Counted from the stretch's first letter, positions 23,128-40,190 are shown. The stretch is DNA of 64,000 nucleotides from Salvator merianae (GCA_003586115.2 QVOM02000112.1:52016212-52080211); one strand, 5' to 3'. Program-made: numbers and translations. The notes: generated from the sequence alone by a model not told the origin.

Positions 23128-23215
23128 GTTGACAATGAGTACAGGTATAAATGTGCTACTTGTGAAAAAGCTTTTCGAATAGAAAGTGCATTGGAATTCC
23201 ATAACTGCAGGACAG
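23128..23215 (+). CDS. PRDM15: PRDM15 coding exon 9 (atypical finger C)
   Basis: Acceptor ATCCTCAG and donor CAG|GTATGC. It encodes residues 393-422, VDNEYRYKC and on. The finger has C401 and C404, a normal spacer and H417, but ends H-N-C (C419) instead of H-x3-H. It is therefore a degenerate C2HC-type finger. The same ending occurs in mammalian PRDM15 as I recall it. It leaves in phase 1. The 329-bp intron before it is featureless. Confidence 0.95.
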
Positions 23216-23569
23216 GTATGCCAATAATAAGTCATCTTAAGCGATCTGGAATTATAGTTCTTTAGTTAAGGAGGCAGTAGTAGAAATAAGCTGAACATTC
23301 TATTTCTGTAACATGAGAAGTGTTACATAATTGACAGATGGAAACAGCTGACTTTTCTCCAAAGTGAAATATACATAACTTCATTTCAGTATCTTCTGTG
23401 GTTTATTTTGGTATACTGTTCTTATTTGTGTCCAGTATCCATATTAGTTTGTCCCTGCAAAGTGGGGCAGAATAATTTAGATGGCTTAGCTTGCTTTTAG
23501 CTGAGATGAGAATTGAAATTTCCAATAGTTACCTTGGCGATTGCTGTAGAATTCAAAGACATAGTGATA

Positions 23570-23645
23570 TTAGTAAAGCAAGGGGGTCTAGTAGCGTCTT
23601 AGAGACCAACAAAGAAAAAGAAACTGGTAGCATGCATAGTTGTTA
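23570..23645 (-). repeat. Dispersed squamate repeat fragment
   Basis: 'ggggtctagtagcgtcttag' followed by 'agaccaacaaag' resembles the common reptile repeat 'tctagtagcaccttaaagactaacaa'. A second diverged relative lies at 47925-48015 ('gtatcttaaaaactaacaaa', then 'cctccatctgatgcacg'). Orientation, borders and family are not certain. Confidence 0.35.
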
Positions 23646-24264
23646 TCCCTTAAAGAATTCAGACACCAGAGATACCCAGGGGAGGAAAGCTTCCTTTGCA
23701 ACTCATTGACTAAGGTGAACGCTACTGCAAACTGCAGGCAATGTGTTCTAAAAAGGAGACAGCTAATCTCCTGCTTGTGGGGGCCTCTAAGCAATATCTT
23801 CTGGCCTTACTGATTTTGGCAATGAATGCAAAAAGCAAAAAATAAAAACACATCATTATTACAAGCAGAAAGCTTCCAGCCTCTTCTTTCAGAAACATGG
23901 CTTAAATGTCAACAAAACACCAGGTACCCACCCAGGAATTATTAAAAATCTCAAACCTGTGACTGTGGACTTTTCAATAAATATGTACAAGTTGTTACTG
24001 TGTTCAGCTTCCATAGTTCATGATTGGAAAGTGCCCAATTTTTTTTAAAAAAAGAGCTCAAGGAAAATCCCAGCCTGTTAGCTTAATGTTTCTTCTAGGA
24101 AAGATAGTGGAAACTGTTAATAAAGATAAAATGACCAAATATTTGCTCAAGGTAACTGACTTCTCAGTAAGCTTAGTAATCATGGGATAAAAGGAGAAGT
24201 GCTATTATGAATAAGCAACTGACTGTGGATTAGAAAACAGAGAATAGGCAAGATAGTTTTGGGC

Positions 24265-24612
24265 ACAGTTGGAGCCATTTGCATTTTGCATGCTGGAACA
24301 TCCCTGTTCTGTCCCAGCAGCATGCCAAACGTGAATGACTGGAATGGATCATCACTGCCTCAGGTTCAGACTTTCAGGGTGATCTGGAAACTGCAAATAA
24401 TTATACAGCCATAATCATGCAGTCTATGCCCCTTGCTGCACAGCAGCTGGAAGACATGCAAAGATGCTGTTCCCAACTTCTAAGTTGTCCACAGCAGGAA
24501 CAGCCCAGGGAGGGCTCAGACAGTTTCAAGACTGCTGTGGTGGTGTCCGGGTGCAGACACGGCATTCCAGCAGATGATGTGGGACATTGGTAAGTGTGGA
24601 AAGGCCCTAGCA
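24265..24612. mobile_element. Inverted-repeat element fragment, family 1 or 2
   Basis: The right end 'ggtaagtgtggaaaggccct' is the complement of the AGGGCCTTTCCACACTTACC type terminus seen at 32236. The interior contains 'ctggaacatccctgttctg' and 'cattccagcagatgatg'. The left end is not clear, so the start is approximate. It is non-coding. Confidence 0.4.
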
Positions 24613-24644
24613 CTAAATGAACATTTCTCACAATGAAGAGATGT

Positions 24645-26040
24645 AATGAGTGGTGTTGCCCAAGGTTTTGTTCTGGGACTTTTCTTTTTTTAACATGTTT
24701 ATAAAATACCTAGAATTAGGTGTGACAAGTGGAATAACCAAGTTTGCTAATGACACTAAATTGTTCAGAGTGGTGAAAACAAAAGGGGATAGTGACGAGT
24801 CCCAGATGCTGTTCAGTGTGGACAAGTGCAAAGCGATGCACATTAGAACTAAACATGCATACTATTCATATACACTAGTAGGACTGGAGCTGACTGCAAT
24901 TTATCAGGAAAGAGATCTTGGAGTAATGGTGGACAGTTCAATAAACATGTCAGTACATTCTGCATCAGTCATAGAAAAGGCAATAGCATGTTAGGATAAT
25001 AAGAAATGGTACTGGAAACAGAGATGCTAATATATTATAGTACCGTTTTGCAAGTTGTTGGTGCAACCTCATCTGAAATATTGTGTGCAGTTTTGCTTCA
25101 CATTTCTCAAAAAGGATATAGCAGAATTGGAGAAGGTTCAGAGGAAAGCAACTAGATGGACCAATGAGCTGATCCTTCCGTATGAGGAACAGTTGCAATA
25201 TTTGGGGCTTTTTAGTTTAGAAAGGAAATGAGTGAAAGGGGACATGATAGAGGCATATAAAATTATGCACAGTATGGTCAAAGTGGATAGGGAGATGTTT
25301 TTCCTCCCTTTCCCAAAATGCTAGAACCAGGGATCTCCCCAGGAAGCTGAATATTGGAAGAATCTGGACAGTCAAAAGGATTTGGGTGTGTGTGTTAGAC
25401 AACACATAGTTAATCTTTGGTGTTGACCAACAGTTTGGATGGCTTCAAAAAGATTTGGAGCAGCTCATGGAAGTCAGTGCTCCCAATGACTGTTAGCTCT
25501 GATGGCCATGTGACTGCCTCTAGTAAGAGGAAGTGGCATGTCTCTTAAGACTGTCAGCTTGTCCACTGTGCCGCCATCTTTGAAACTCTGTAATACCAGG
25601 CTTTGCCTGCTTGCATATTTCACTGACTCTCCATTTCCTTTGCTTTAGAGGTAAGCATGTAATTATTGAGAAATAATTTGAGCTGGTGTTGTCTCAAGGT
25701 CGCTTGAAGTCTGAGAGAAAATGGGGAGTTAACTTGGGTGTTTGACATAAGACCTACCCATGCCAGCATGGGTGGGAAAGTGTTGAGGAATTCATATGTG
25801 TGCTGGTGCTATTTTCTACACAGTCTTTTATCAAGAAATGCTTACATGCTGCTACAAAGGCAAGATCTCTTTGTTCTTAAACCTAGGCCTGTGAGTGGTG
25901 ATCCTGACAAAGACAAGCTGCTGGGAGAATGTGAGCAAAGCATGCTGTGTGCTCATGTTCTGCTTATAGGTTTCCTTGTGCAGCTGGCTGGCCACTGTGA
26001 GAACAGGCTTCTGAACTGGAGTGCAGCTGATTACAGCCAG
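24645..26040 (+). mobile_element. CR1 LINE remnant with reverse-transcriptase piece
   Basis: From 24650 a frame reads through CR1 reverse-transcriptase motifs: FANDTKLFRVV (the family's F-A-D-D-T-K box with D changed to N), KCKAMHI and ERDLGVMVD. This breaks by frameshift or stop near 24994. A second frame then gives VQPHLKYCVQF and ELEKVQRKATRW. The 3' end follows (to about 25620), with an apparent 260-bp interruption before more 3' sequence at 25880-26030 ('ggccactgtgagaacag'). It is dead and 5'-truncated. Confidence 0.75.
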
Positions 26041-26194
26041 AACCATTAGTGAATGAGCCTAACAGTCCTAGGCCTCTAAACCCTGCTCGTGTTCTTCGAA
26101 TGTATGTTCAGCACATCCCTACTCAAGTCTTTGTGCAGCTGCAGCAATGGCTGCCACTTTGTTACCCACAAGGGGAAGGCATTCTTCTGCATGA

Positions 26195-26457
26195 CTTTCA
26201 ACCAGAGTTTAGACCAATTCATGGAGGATATGTGTATCAATGGCTACTACAATTGATGCTTAAATGCTGCCTCCAAGTTGAAGAAACAGGCAGGATGCCT
26301 CTAAAGGCTACTTGCAGGGAGTCAAGAGCAGGTGAAGATTTTGCGTTTATATTCTGCTTGAGAATGCCCAGAAGCAATTGGTGGGTCACTGTGTGACACG
26401 GTGCTGGACAAGATGGGTTGTGGCCTGATCCAGCCGGGCTCCTCTTATGTTCTTATA
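26195..26457 (+). mobile_element. CR1 LINE 3' end, second copy
   Basis: It starts near 'gtttagaccaattcatggagg' and runs to 'gcctgatccagccgggctcc' and 'tatgttctta'. It matches the same subfamily as the 14.5-kb copy. It lies directly after the older CR1 remnant, in the same direction. It is only 3' UTR with no intact frame. The rest of this intron (to 27258) looks unique. Confidence 0.75.
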
Positions 26458-27227
26458 TTCAAGAAGCATTCAAGGTGCTTGGCTGAACTTCATCCACTGT
26501 CTCCTGGATTATGGTGATGGCTGCTGTGATGTCAAATGCCTTCCATGCATCCTTCACAGTCATTTTGGGTTTACTTTCCAGGAGATCAAGCAATGTATTC
26601 AAAGCATTTGCATGTGTATTAGCACTTATATGCTGGAATGGTACATTGGTCTATCAACTGGAGGAAAGAGATGTTGGGTGGCAGGTATATAGCCTCCACT
26701 CAAGGTTAGGCAAACACAAGCCTTTATGAATTTCTTAGAGCTTTGTCCAGACTGAGAATGTTTCTGCATGCCAAGTACTGCTCAGCTTCAAACCAGTCCT
26801 GGAACCAGTATAAGAAGAGTGAATGGGTAACCCAGGCCTTTCTGTTTTCCCTCTGAAACTCTGGCAGATGGCCCTTGGTTTTTTCCTTTGAGTGTCTTGG
26901 AGATGAGAGGTTGATAATGTACCATGGGCTTCATAATGCACTCATCAGATATATTGGAGCAAAGTTGCAGGATCAGGAAGTGACAAAGCCATATTTGCAA
27001 AATGGAAAATCTCACATTAATTTGCAAATATACAGATTAGATTTCAGGTTGTTATAAAGAAATCAAATCCCAAATATATGAAACTTGTGAGTAAAATACA
27101 AATAGTAAGGAACTACTGCAAGTTTTTTTTCTAAACTGTAGCTGCCATGATCCTTAGACATGTTCCTGGCATAATTGTATATTATTTATATTATTAAAAA
27201 CAGGTAAATAGTTAAAAATACATTTAG

Positions 27228-30224
<2,997 letters not shown>

Positions 30225-30362
30225 CATCCACACATCACTTATTTATTCCACTATATTTGGATATTCTGGAATAAAGCATGGATATTCTGGAATAACCATC
30301 CTTTATTCCGGAATATCCAGAGGTAGCAGAATAAATAAGAGATGTCTGGATGGAACCCTACA
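30225..30362. mobile_element. Palindromic MITE (~138 bp)
   Basis: The left half 'gctacatccacacatcac', 'ttatttattcc' then 'ggatattctggaata' is mirrored by the right half 'tattccggaatatccag', 'gcagaataaataagag' then 'atgtctggatggaac'. The whole unit can fold into one long hairpin. A half-copy lies at 40530-40580. It is non-coding. Confidence 0.7.
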
Positions 30363-30728
30363 CATTTCCCCTTCCTCTGTTGTTCGTTGTTGCTTTTTTT
30401 TTACACTCCTCCTGCTACCTTCTACCCTCAAAACAAGGTAAAAAGAAGTAAAGGGTTTTTTTAATTTCCTTTGCCAATGGAGAGGGAAGCGGAAAGGCTT
30501 CAATTCTCTAGGTCCTGGATTCAATGGCTTAGTACTTACAGAATAGATCTTTGCAAGGGTTTGTAGGAATCCAGAAGCTAGCCCTTGTGAATTTGCTGGG
30601 TTTGCTGGTTAGGATGTAATTCCAATCTATTATGGTCTTTATGTGTTACATTCATGTGAGAAGTGTCATAGAAAACATTATTTATTTTATATTGTTTTCT
30701 TTTGGGGGGTGGGAACTGGTGTCTTAAG

Positions 30729-30823
30729 GAGTGAGGCGTGTAAAACGAGAAGATCTCGAGCACAGTTCAGAGAACATGGTTCGCTACAAGAAAGAGCCTT
30801 CTGGATGCCCTGTGTGTGGAAAG
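30729..30823 (+). CDS. PRDM15: PRDM15 coding exon 11 (linker and first half of finger F)
   Basis: The acceptor is the weak GTCTTAAG, preceded by a G-rich run rather than a clean pyrimidine tract. The donor is AAG|GTAGGA. It encodes residues 478-509: [20 protein letters not shown], then the two cysteines C504 and C507 (SGCPVCGK). The matching histidines are in the next exon. It leaves in phase 0. Confidence 0.95.
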
Positions 30824-31419
30824 GTAGGACTTGTCATTGGCTTATACTAGTGAAATGTTTGTTTCAGTTTCAGAGAGTGAGATCACACTGGACTTTCCCT
30901 GAAGCTTCAATACATTAACTCAGTATGTAGTCCTCACTTGCTATGAAGGCAGCAAGGTGGGCAAAAGATGGTGGTTCTTTCTTCTTTCCTGGATCTTAGG
31001 CATCTGATAGTGAAAGAATCAAGCTGATATGGTTGTTCTCTGATACCACAAAGTATTTATGAAAAAAAAAGTTAAAAAATAATGAAAAATTGTTTATTCC
31101 AACATCAGAAGTCATGTACCAATTACAAACTGGGGTATGAGTATATTTTGCAATAGAAGTAGGTTTTAAATCACCCATAATATTGGTGATATTTTGAACC
31201 CAAAGTGTAACCTCTCTAACTCACAGGCTTGCTCAACACTATCATTCTTGTGGTACACTGTGATGAACATCCAAAAATCTACTTCCAATATGTCCAAGAG
31301 TTTCTAGTATACCCAGCAAGATCTTTTTACTATTCATCCTTTGACAGTACTGTCTGATACCATATCAGAGCCTATTTTATGGATTCTCAATGGACTAACA
31401 AGTAACATGGTAACTTGCT

Positions 31420-31690
31420 TCTTTATAGAATCCTAGAGTTGGAAGGGGCCATTCAAACCACCAAGTCCAATCTGCTGTTTCATAGGGGAATCCAAATAAA
31501 AACATCTTCAGTAAATGGTTTTCTGACATGTACTTAAATGTATCCAGTGAAAGAGAAGCTACTACCTCTCTAAGTAATTGGTTCCATTGCTGAAGTGGCC
31601 TTACCTTTTGGAAGTTTTTTATGATATTCAACTAGTATCTGCCTTGTACCTTAAGCCCATTGTTCCAACCCAACATCTCTTGGGTCATGC
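31420..31690 (-). mobile_element. CR1 LINE 3' end, antisense
   Basis: 'tagaatcctagagttggaagg' followed by 'ccattcaaaccaccaagtcc' is the diverged reverse complement of the CR1 3' terminus, matching the fresher copy at 55133. The frame toward the left reads the CR1 C-terminus (FQKVRPLQQWNQLLREVVAS). It is 5'-truncated. Confidence 0.8.
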
Positions 31691-31802
31691 AAGACTATCT
31701 ATGCAGTGTTTTGGATTATGACCTGTGATGCCCTCATCTGTTCATTGATTGACATTGCAGCCTTACTTTGTCAATTAGTGGATTATAAAAACTTTGCTTC
31801 AA

Positions 31803-31975
31803 GTGGCTGTAGCTCACTGCCTGGAAAGCAAGTGCCACAAGTTCAGTCCCCAATCTCTTTCTGAAAATAGGTACTAGAAAACCAGTTCTGTATCTTTGTC
31901 AAGCAAAGTCAACGGAGGTGCTCATATAGTTGGACCAGATTCCCTAGTATCCAGCAAAAACAACAAAAAAACTTT
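31803..31975 (+). mobile_element. tRNA-derived SINE, copy 2
   Basis: The head 'gtggctgtagctcactgcc' and box B 'acaagttcagtcccc' are followed by the body and an A/C-rich tail 'caaaaacaacaaaaaaac'. It is the same family as copies at 5221, 40191 and 48881. Part of the box A region is deleted. Confidence 0.6.
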
Positions 31976-32235
31976 GGTATTAGATAGAAGCACATGGGAC
32001 AGAACAGACCCTTCTTAAAGTTATGTTACAACTATGTGAGTGAGGGAAGTGATGTGACCTAGAAAGAAGATACCTACAGTACAGTAGTCTCAAGCACACA
32101 TTCATAGGATTACATAGATACACTAAAATTCCTAAATTTTCAAGAAGTGATCTGCAGCAGAACTATTTCTCTTAGTTTTAGCTCAATTTTTTAAAGGGGC
32201 AAAGAAACAGAAGATTGTATATAGTTGTATGTTGT

Positions 32236-32682
32236 ATGGGCCTTTCCACACTTGCCAGTAGTGTGGAACAACAAGGGGTCTCCAGGTCTCTCTTCTGCAT
32301 ACCTCCTCCTCCTACACTATGTCCACACAGGACAGAGTGTAGATCAGGCTAAGATGCCCAAAATGCCATCCGGGTGTGTTCTCCTGTCATACTAGGAGAT
32401 GGTATACCAAATTGACCCCCTGGGAACTCCAAAAGTCTGGAACTTTTGTTGCTAACCTTCAGAGCATTTGGAGGCACTCTTTGCCAGCTCCAAAGCTGGC
32501 ACGAACTTCGGGGCTGGGGCTGGGGCTGGGGCTGGGGCGAACAGGCCATCTCAATGCGCATATCCTTGTTCCACACCAGGAACAATCCATTCCAGCTTGG
32601 GATGGATTGCCTGTCTCAGACTGGAGTGTCTCACTCTGATCTGGGGTAGCAGGAAGTAGTGTGGAAACAGTCTATGACCTGT
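32236..32682. mobile_element. Inverted-repeat element, family 1, copy d
   Basis: The left end is TGGGCCTTTCCACACTTGCC and the right end 'gtagtgtggaaacagtctatg'. Interior blocks 'caaggggtctccaggtctctc', 'ggaacttttgttgcta' and 'agctccaaagctggc' match copies a, b and e. It contains a short (GGGGCT)n array. It is non-coding. Confidence 0.6.
32510..32538 (+). repeat. (GGGGCT)n, about 4.5 copies
   Basis: A perfect 6-bp tandem array inside the family 1 element. The same place in the 43.3-kb copy reads 'gagccaaggcaggggcgg' on the other strand, without expansion. The array therefore arose in this copy. Confidence 0.9.
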
Positions 32683-33600
32683 AACTATCAGAAGAAGAGT
32701 TAGAGTAATCTGAACCTGAGTTTAAAGATTTGAAAATGACATTGCAGAACTTGCCTATAGTTTTCTATTAAAATTTCAAGTTTGAATGTTGTGCAGTTTT
32801 TCAGTTGCTTGGTGAGGGAAGAGGTCTTGATTAAATGTCATTTAACCTCAATTAAATCTATTTAAAGTAATCCCTCGATATAGACTGTTCCTATCACTAT
32901 AAGTAATGGGAATGGATACTTATGCTACAAGTTCACTGTAACAGCGACTTTCACGGATTCACAGAATGAGCTAAGCAATTCCAGTAAGAGTAACTGTATT
33001 AACTTCATTCCATTTGTATTCTGTTCTACCTGAAAAAGAGCTCAGGTCAACTTACAAAATCATAAAAACAAATGTAACCAAATAGCACTGTACAATATTA
33101 ATCTCAACAATCTGTTAGAACAATTTTCAGAGGACTGCTGAAATTCCCTGGAAAATTAGTTTTTCTTTCGGAAGAGAGATAACGGAGGTGCCTTTTTTAG
33201 TTCTTTTAATAGTATATCCCCAATTGTAGAGCAACTAAAGAAACACCAATGTTCTGGCACACCAACGTTCTCAATGCTGCCATATCCCTTGGAGATGGAA
33301 CTTTGAGCGAGTCATTCTGTAGATATGACAGTTCTGCATATCAACAGGGCTAAATGAAGTTGGTCCTTCAGGATGCTTGAGTTGTAAGCTGTATAGTGCT
33401 TTAAACAGGGAGATAACCATCCCCTCCCTGGAATAGCTTCTCTTGCAGGCTTTCTGTTGATCAGGAAATGCAGGGGAGATGAAAGCAAATAAAAACTCTG
33501 TGCGGAGACAAGACAGTGGTCTGTGGTGAGGCTAGACGGTGCTGAATGTAGCCATCGCCGAAACAAGGTTCTGAACCATTTTGCAGCCTTGCCTCAATAG

Positions 33601-34771
33601 TAGGGATGTGCACGAAAGGAATTTTCTCTGTTCGTTTCGCAATGCATCAAAGCTTCGTAGCTTCATTTTCGCACGAAAACGGAAGTCGCGAAAATGGCAA
33701 TTTTCGTTTTCGCAGCAAAAATTTTCGTGAAAAAACCGGAAGTGCAAAATCAATGAAATAAGTAGCGAAAAACAAACGCCGCATATCCCCCTGCCCTGTC
33801 CCTTCTATATTTGACCGTCCATGTTGCTAATTTAAGGAGTTGCTTCGTTAAAGGTAAAAATTGCACGGAGCTTACTTTTTACCAGCGGCTGGTTTGTAGC
33901 AGGATTCAAAGCAACGAAGGCACGTTTGGGGTTCCTCACTGCAGATCGAAAGCAAGCGAAAGCAAGCGAAGGAACTTTTTCCGCTTTGATTTTTCGTCAT
34001 TTTCGATGCCTTTTCGACGCTCATGTCTGTGCGCGCATGCGCGCTAACTTCTGTCCCTTTAACTTATCAGCACGACTCGTCGCTGTCTGCCGTCCGTGCC
34101 GATCGTTTGGGGCACAGAAATTATTACCTCGCCTACGAGGCGGGCAGGCTTAGTCAGCGACGCGCGAAGCAATTGCCTTCAGATCAGCGCGTAATTTAGA
34201 AGACTGGCGGCAGCCGCAGGATGAAATAACTCCCTACTTCCGAGCGGCAGCGAAATGATGCCTCGTCTTGCCCTCCCTCCCTACTTCCGAGCAGCAGCGA
34301 AATGATGCCTCGTCTTGCCCTCCCTCCCTACTTCCGAGCAGCAGCAAAATGATGCCTTGTCTTGCCCGCCGTTTCAAAAAGCAGAACTATATACCACCAT
34401 CAAAGACATTTTATTAACTCCTAGCCATCTGAGTTTCTCATCCTCATGCGGTGCGATCGCTGCGAGGCAGGCGAAGAGTTAAAAAAATACCGTCTTTCCT
34501 AATGTGATGCATTACAATTTCCACCTCTAGAGGCAGAGACTTGATGCTACGAAGCTACCGAGCTTCGTTGCATCGCAGTTTTCGCAGCGAAAAGAGACGA
34601 AAAATAGCCGTTCGCGGTGAGTGGCGAAGGTCACGAAAATTGACGAAAATCGCCGCGACTTTCGCTATTCGCTTTTGCGATAGAGAGGGCACTTCGCATT
34701 CGATGCGAATGTTGCGAAGCAACGAAATTCGTACGAAATTTCGTTGCTTCGAAATTTCGTGCACATCCCTA
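33601..34771. mobile_element. Complete non-autonomous hAT-type transposon
   Basis: The ends TAGGGATGTGCACGAAA and TTTCGTGCACATCCCTA are a perfect 17-bp inverted repeat. CTCAATAG stands on both sides (33593-33600 and 34772-34779), an 8-bp target duplication typical of hAT. The 1171-bp body is rich in TTCG/CGAA and CpG. Its outer parts form further imperfect inverted repeats built from 'gaagcaacgaaatttcg' type motifs. It has no transposase reading frame, so it depends on a partner in trans. A minisatellite lies at 34231-34371. It sits in intron 11 and leaves the splice sites of exon 12 intact. Confidence 0.92.
34231..34371 (+). repeat. 3 x 47-bp minisatellite inside the hAT element
   Basis: Units start at 34231, 34278 and 34325. 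Each contains 'tccctacttccgagc', 'gcagc', 'aatgatgcct' and 'gtcttgccc'. The units differ by only a few bases, so the expansion is young. Copy number may vary between individuals or element copies. Confidence 0.9.
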
Positions 34772-34961
34772 CTCAATAGTGATTGTATATAGTACCATCT
34801 ACTTCCAGCGCGATTGCTGACTGAGGCGGAGTTCTTCAGACCGTCATTGTTACTTTTGTTTTCCCTGTGTTTCATACTTTTACTTTATTAAATAGATAAT
34901 AAAGGGAGTTTGGACTTTTAGCAGTCCAGTGAACTTATCTAACAATTTTTTTCTCCTTCAG

Positions 34962-35093
34962 ATATTTTCATGTAGAAGCAATATGAATAAGCACCTCTTG
35001 ACTCATGGAGATAAAAAATACACGTGTGAGATTTGTGGCCGTAAATTCTTCAGAGTAGATGTGTTGAGAGATCATATTCACGTTCATTTTAAG
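34962..35093 (+). CDS. PRDM15: PRDM15 coding exon 12 (second half of finger F, finger G)
   Basis: Acceptor TCCTTCAG and donor AAG|GTATTT. It encodes residues 510-553. It supplies H520 and H524 of finger F, then finger G with C531, C534, H547 and H551 ([19 protein letters not shown]). It leaves in phase 0. It begins 190 bp after the hAT insertion. Confidence 0.97.
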
Positions 35094-35695
35094 GTATTTT
35101 GTTTGTTACATAAGAATACCCAGTTTGAAAGAAGTGGAGAACTGGGAAAGGAAAAAGTGAGAATATGTTTTAGCAGGAGATTGGTTGCTTAGTTGGTTAA
35201 GCAAGAAATAAAAGCTAAAGGATATTTGAATTTTTGAGAGATTTACAATGATTATATAGCATTGTTTGCTTTATTGTGTCTCAAACATAAATTATTTATT
35301 CCTTAAAAGCATTTCTACGCTGCCCTTCATTTAAAAATCCGAGGCAATTAAAAATGCAGTTGTTCCTCACATAACATGATAGTTTTTTTCTTAGAAAGCA
35401 TTCTGTTACACAAGTGGTGTTAGGGGAACCAGCTAACTACCTCCTTTACATTGCAAGTAGTGATTTGTAAACTGTGGACTTTATAGTGCAAAAGCACATT
35501 GTATGAGGGAAGATTGCATTGTACTCACTGAGTGAAAGCAAAATCACACTACAAAAACACATTCTATGAGGGATGATTGTATTCAGTACCAGCCCATACA
35601 AAAGTCATTTTTACAAGAATGTTAAAAGTTTTAGGAGCTTCATAACTAAGTAGAGGATAAGATTTTCTGTTCTCAATCTATTTGATGCATACAAG

Positions 35696-36108
35696 GGGCT
35701 GTTTGCTCTTACCTTGTGGAGTGATCTGGGCCACTCGCTGGATCACTCTGTCCGCATTTGGCTACTGCCACAGCTCACCTGAAGTTGACCCTGGAGCAAT
35801 CCAGCTGTGGACAACTAAACAGCAGTCCACAGGCTGATCAGGAGCAGCTGGATCGCTCCTGGAATGGCTGATCTGCACCTTCTTCCTGGTGCTGCATGAC
35901 GAGGGGGCGTGGCTGCAGCTGTGCAGTCATTTGCAGCTGCCAGATTGCCATGATGATGTTTGACCATGCTCCAAGTGCTGGTTCAGACTTTGTCATGGGA
36001 ATTCTGGCCTGCCAGGTATGGGGCTAGTATAGCACTTGTAGTGCAAATGGCTGCCACCATACTCCAAACTTACCAGCGTGGTATGGTATTATTATGAACA
36101 GGGCCCAA
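35696..36108. mobile_element. Inverted-repeat element, family 2, copy b
   Basis: The left end 'ggggctgtttgctcttacc' and the right end 'attatgaacagggccc' are weak inverted repeats. The interior shares 'agctgtggacaac' and 'ggctgatcaggagcagctgg' blocks with the 10976 element. It is non-coding. The rest of intron 12 (35094-36428) has only an antisense LINE-tail-like scrap near 35290-35360. Confidence 0.45.
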
Positions 36109-36428
36109 AATCTGAAAAACATTTAACACCTATCAAAAAGATGGTGCACTGCTGAGGATAATGCTAAAAAACCTTCAATGAATGTACAGTAATACACCCT
36201 TGTGGATGTACTTTTTGAAGGCTTTAGTTTTGACAATTTACCTTACTTGGTAGATGGAAGAGGTTGTATTTCATTATTTTCCTGCTCAGTCATCTGAAAA
36301 CAGGCAATGAATAAGTCCTGCTTTGGATGGTTTTACTTCTTTAAAGCACTTAGTAGAAATGTTATGGCTGTGTCAGTTTCATTTTTCAGTCAGATAAGAT
36401 TTTGTATTTGTTCCTCTTCCATACTTAG

Positions 36429-36563
36429 GATATAGCCATAATGGATGACCACCAGAGGGAAGAATTTATTGGCAAAATTGGCATATCATCAGAGGAGAAT
36501 GATGAAAACTCAGATGGAAGTGTGGATTCTGAGCCTCACAAGTATAGCTGCAAAAGGTGCCAG
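36429..36563 (+). CDS. PRDM15: PRDM15 coding exon 13 (acidic spacer, first half of finger H)
   Basis: Acceptor ATACTTAG and donor CAG|GTAGTT. It encodes residues 554-598: [18 protein letters not shown], an acidic stretch [17 protein letters not shown], then the cysteines C594 and C597 of a finger completed in the next exon. The acidic spacer interrupts the finger array. It leaves in phase 0. Confidence 0.97.
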
Positions 36564-36754
36564 GTAGTTTTACTCCTTTCAAACATTTTGAGTTGGGATG
36601 GTGTAGTACAGTTGCTATAAGGAATTTCAAATATATTGCACACAGCGACATATTAAATTAAGTGGAGAAAGGAGAGCTGTACAAAATGTGAAAGTATGCT
36701 GCCTTTGTTGAAATAATCATTGCAAGCATTTTTGGTTGGAAATGTTCTTCTCAG

Positions 36755-37112
36755 CATTGTGAGCACTTGTACGCAAAATTCATTTCACATTCGGACATTC
36801 AATTGAATATTTTGCATTTGTGGATATTCAAATTGTATTGAAAATGAGGTTTTTTGCATTCTCAGAGTTTAGTCGAAACAAACCAGTCTCTACCCTTGCA
36901 AAAGCGGAATATTTGATCAAATATTCACATTTTTGCTGTGTTTTAACCCATGAAAAGGGCATTTTCACTGGAGAAAACATTGCAAAAATCGCAAAAATGA
37001 ATGCAAAAAACTGCTTTTTTGATGTTGCGATTCTCCAACAAAGTGAAAATACGAGTTTTCACTTTGACGGTGAATCGAAAACACGAGTTTTGTTCATGCA
37101 CATCCTTAGTAC
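36755..37112. mobile_element. Diverged hAT-like element fragment
   Basis: The right end 'gttcatgcacatccttag' is a mutated form of the terminus at 34755-34771. The interior has paired TTCG/CGAA and 'cgaaaacacgagtttt' motifs able to form hairpins. The left terminus is unclear. It is non-coding and older than the 33601 element. Confidence 0.5.
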
Positions 37113-39785
<2,673 letters not shown>

Positions 39786-40190
39786 TAAGAAAATAAGTCA
39801 AATAAAACTGCATCAAGAATGCAGCCATGCCAACAGTGTCTCGAAAAATCTTACTGATTTCAGTAGGATCAATGCATAAGAAAATACAGGCAGGATTACA
39901 AAGTGGGAAGTGTTTCTTGGTGGTGGTGATGAAGCTTTAGCAAAACTTAACAGACAAAAGCATGCCGAGGAAAATATTGGACTTAGAACAGGTATGAGTT
40001 AAATATTTCTACTTTAGGGAAATATATTTCCCTAAGCAGCTATGATCTCTGCCTCACTGCCCTGTGGAAAAGGATGCATATTTGGAATATGAAGCATTGC
40101 TACCCCAATTGGGGCCGCAAATGAAGGTGAGAAAAACAACTTTGTAACATGAGAAGAGAGGAGTTTCTTCTCATAATGGAGAAGCCTACG

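Noticed and set aside
24650..26396. Open frames in the 24.6-26.4 kb block as genes
   Set aside because: They match CR1 reverse transcriptase and CR1 3' ends; the frames are broken and the FADD motif is altered.
34541..34875. Open frames across the right part of the 33601 element
   Set aside because: They fall in inverted-repeat DNA full of CGAA motifs and show no transposase motif or domain.
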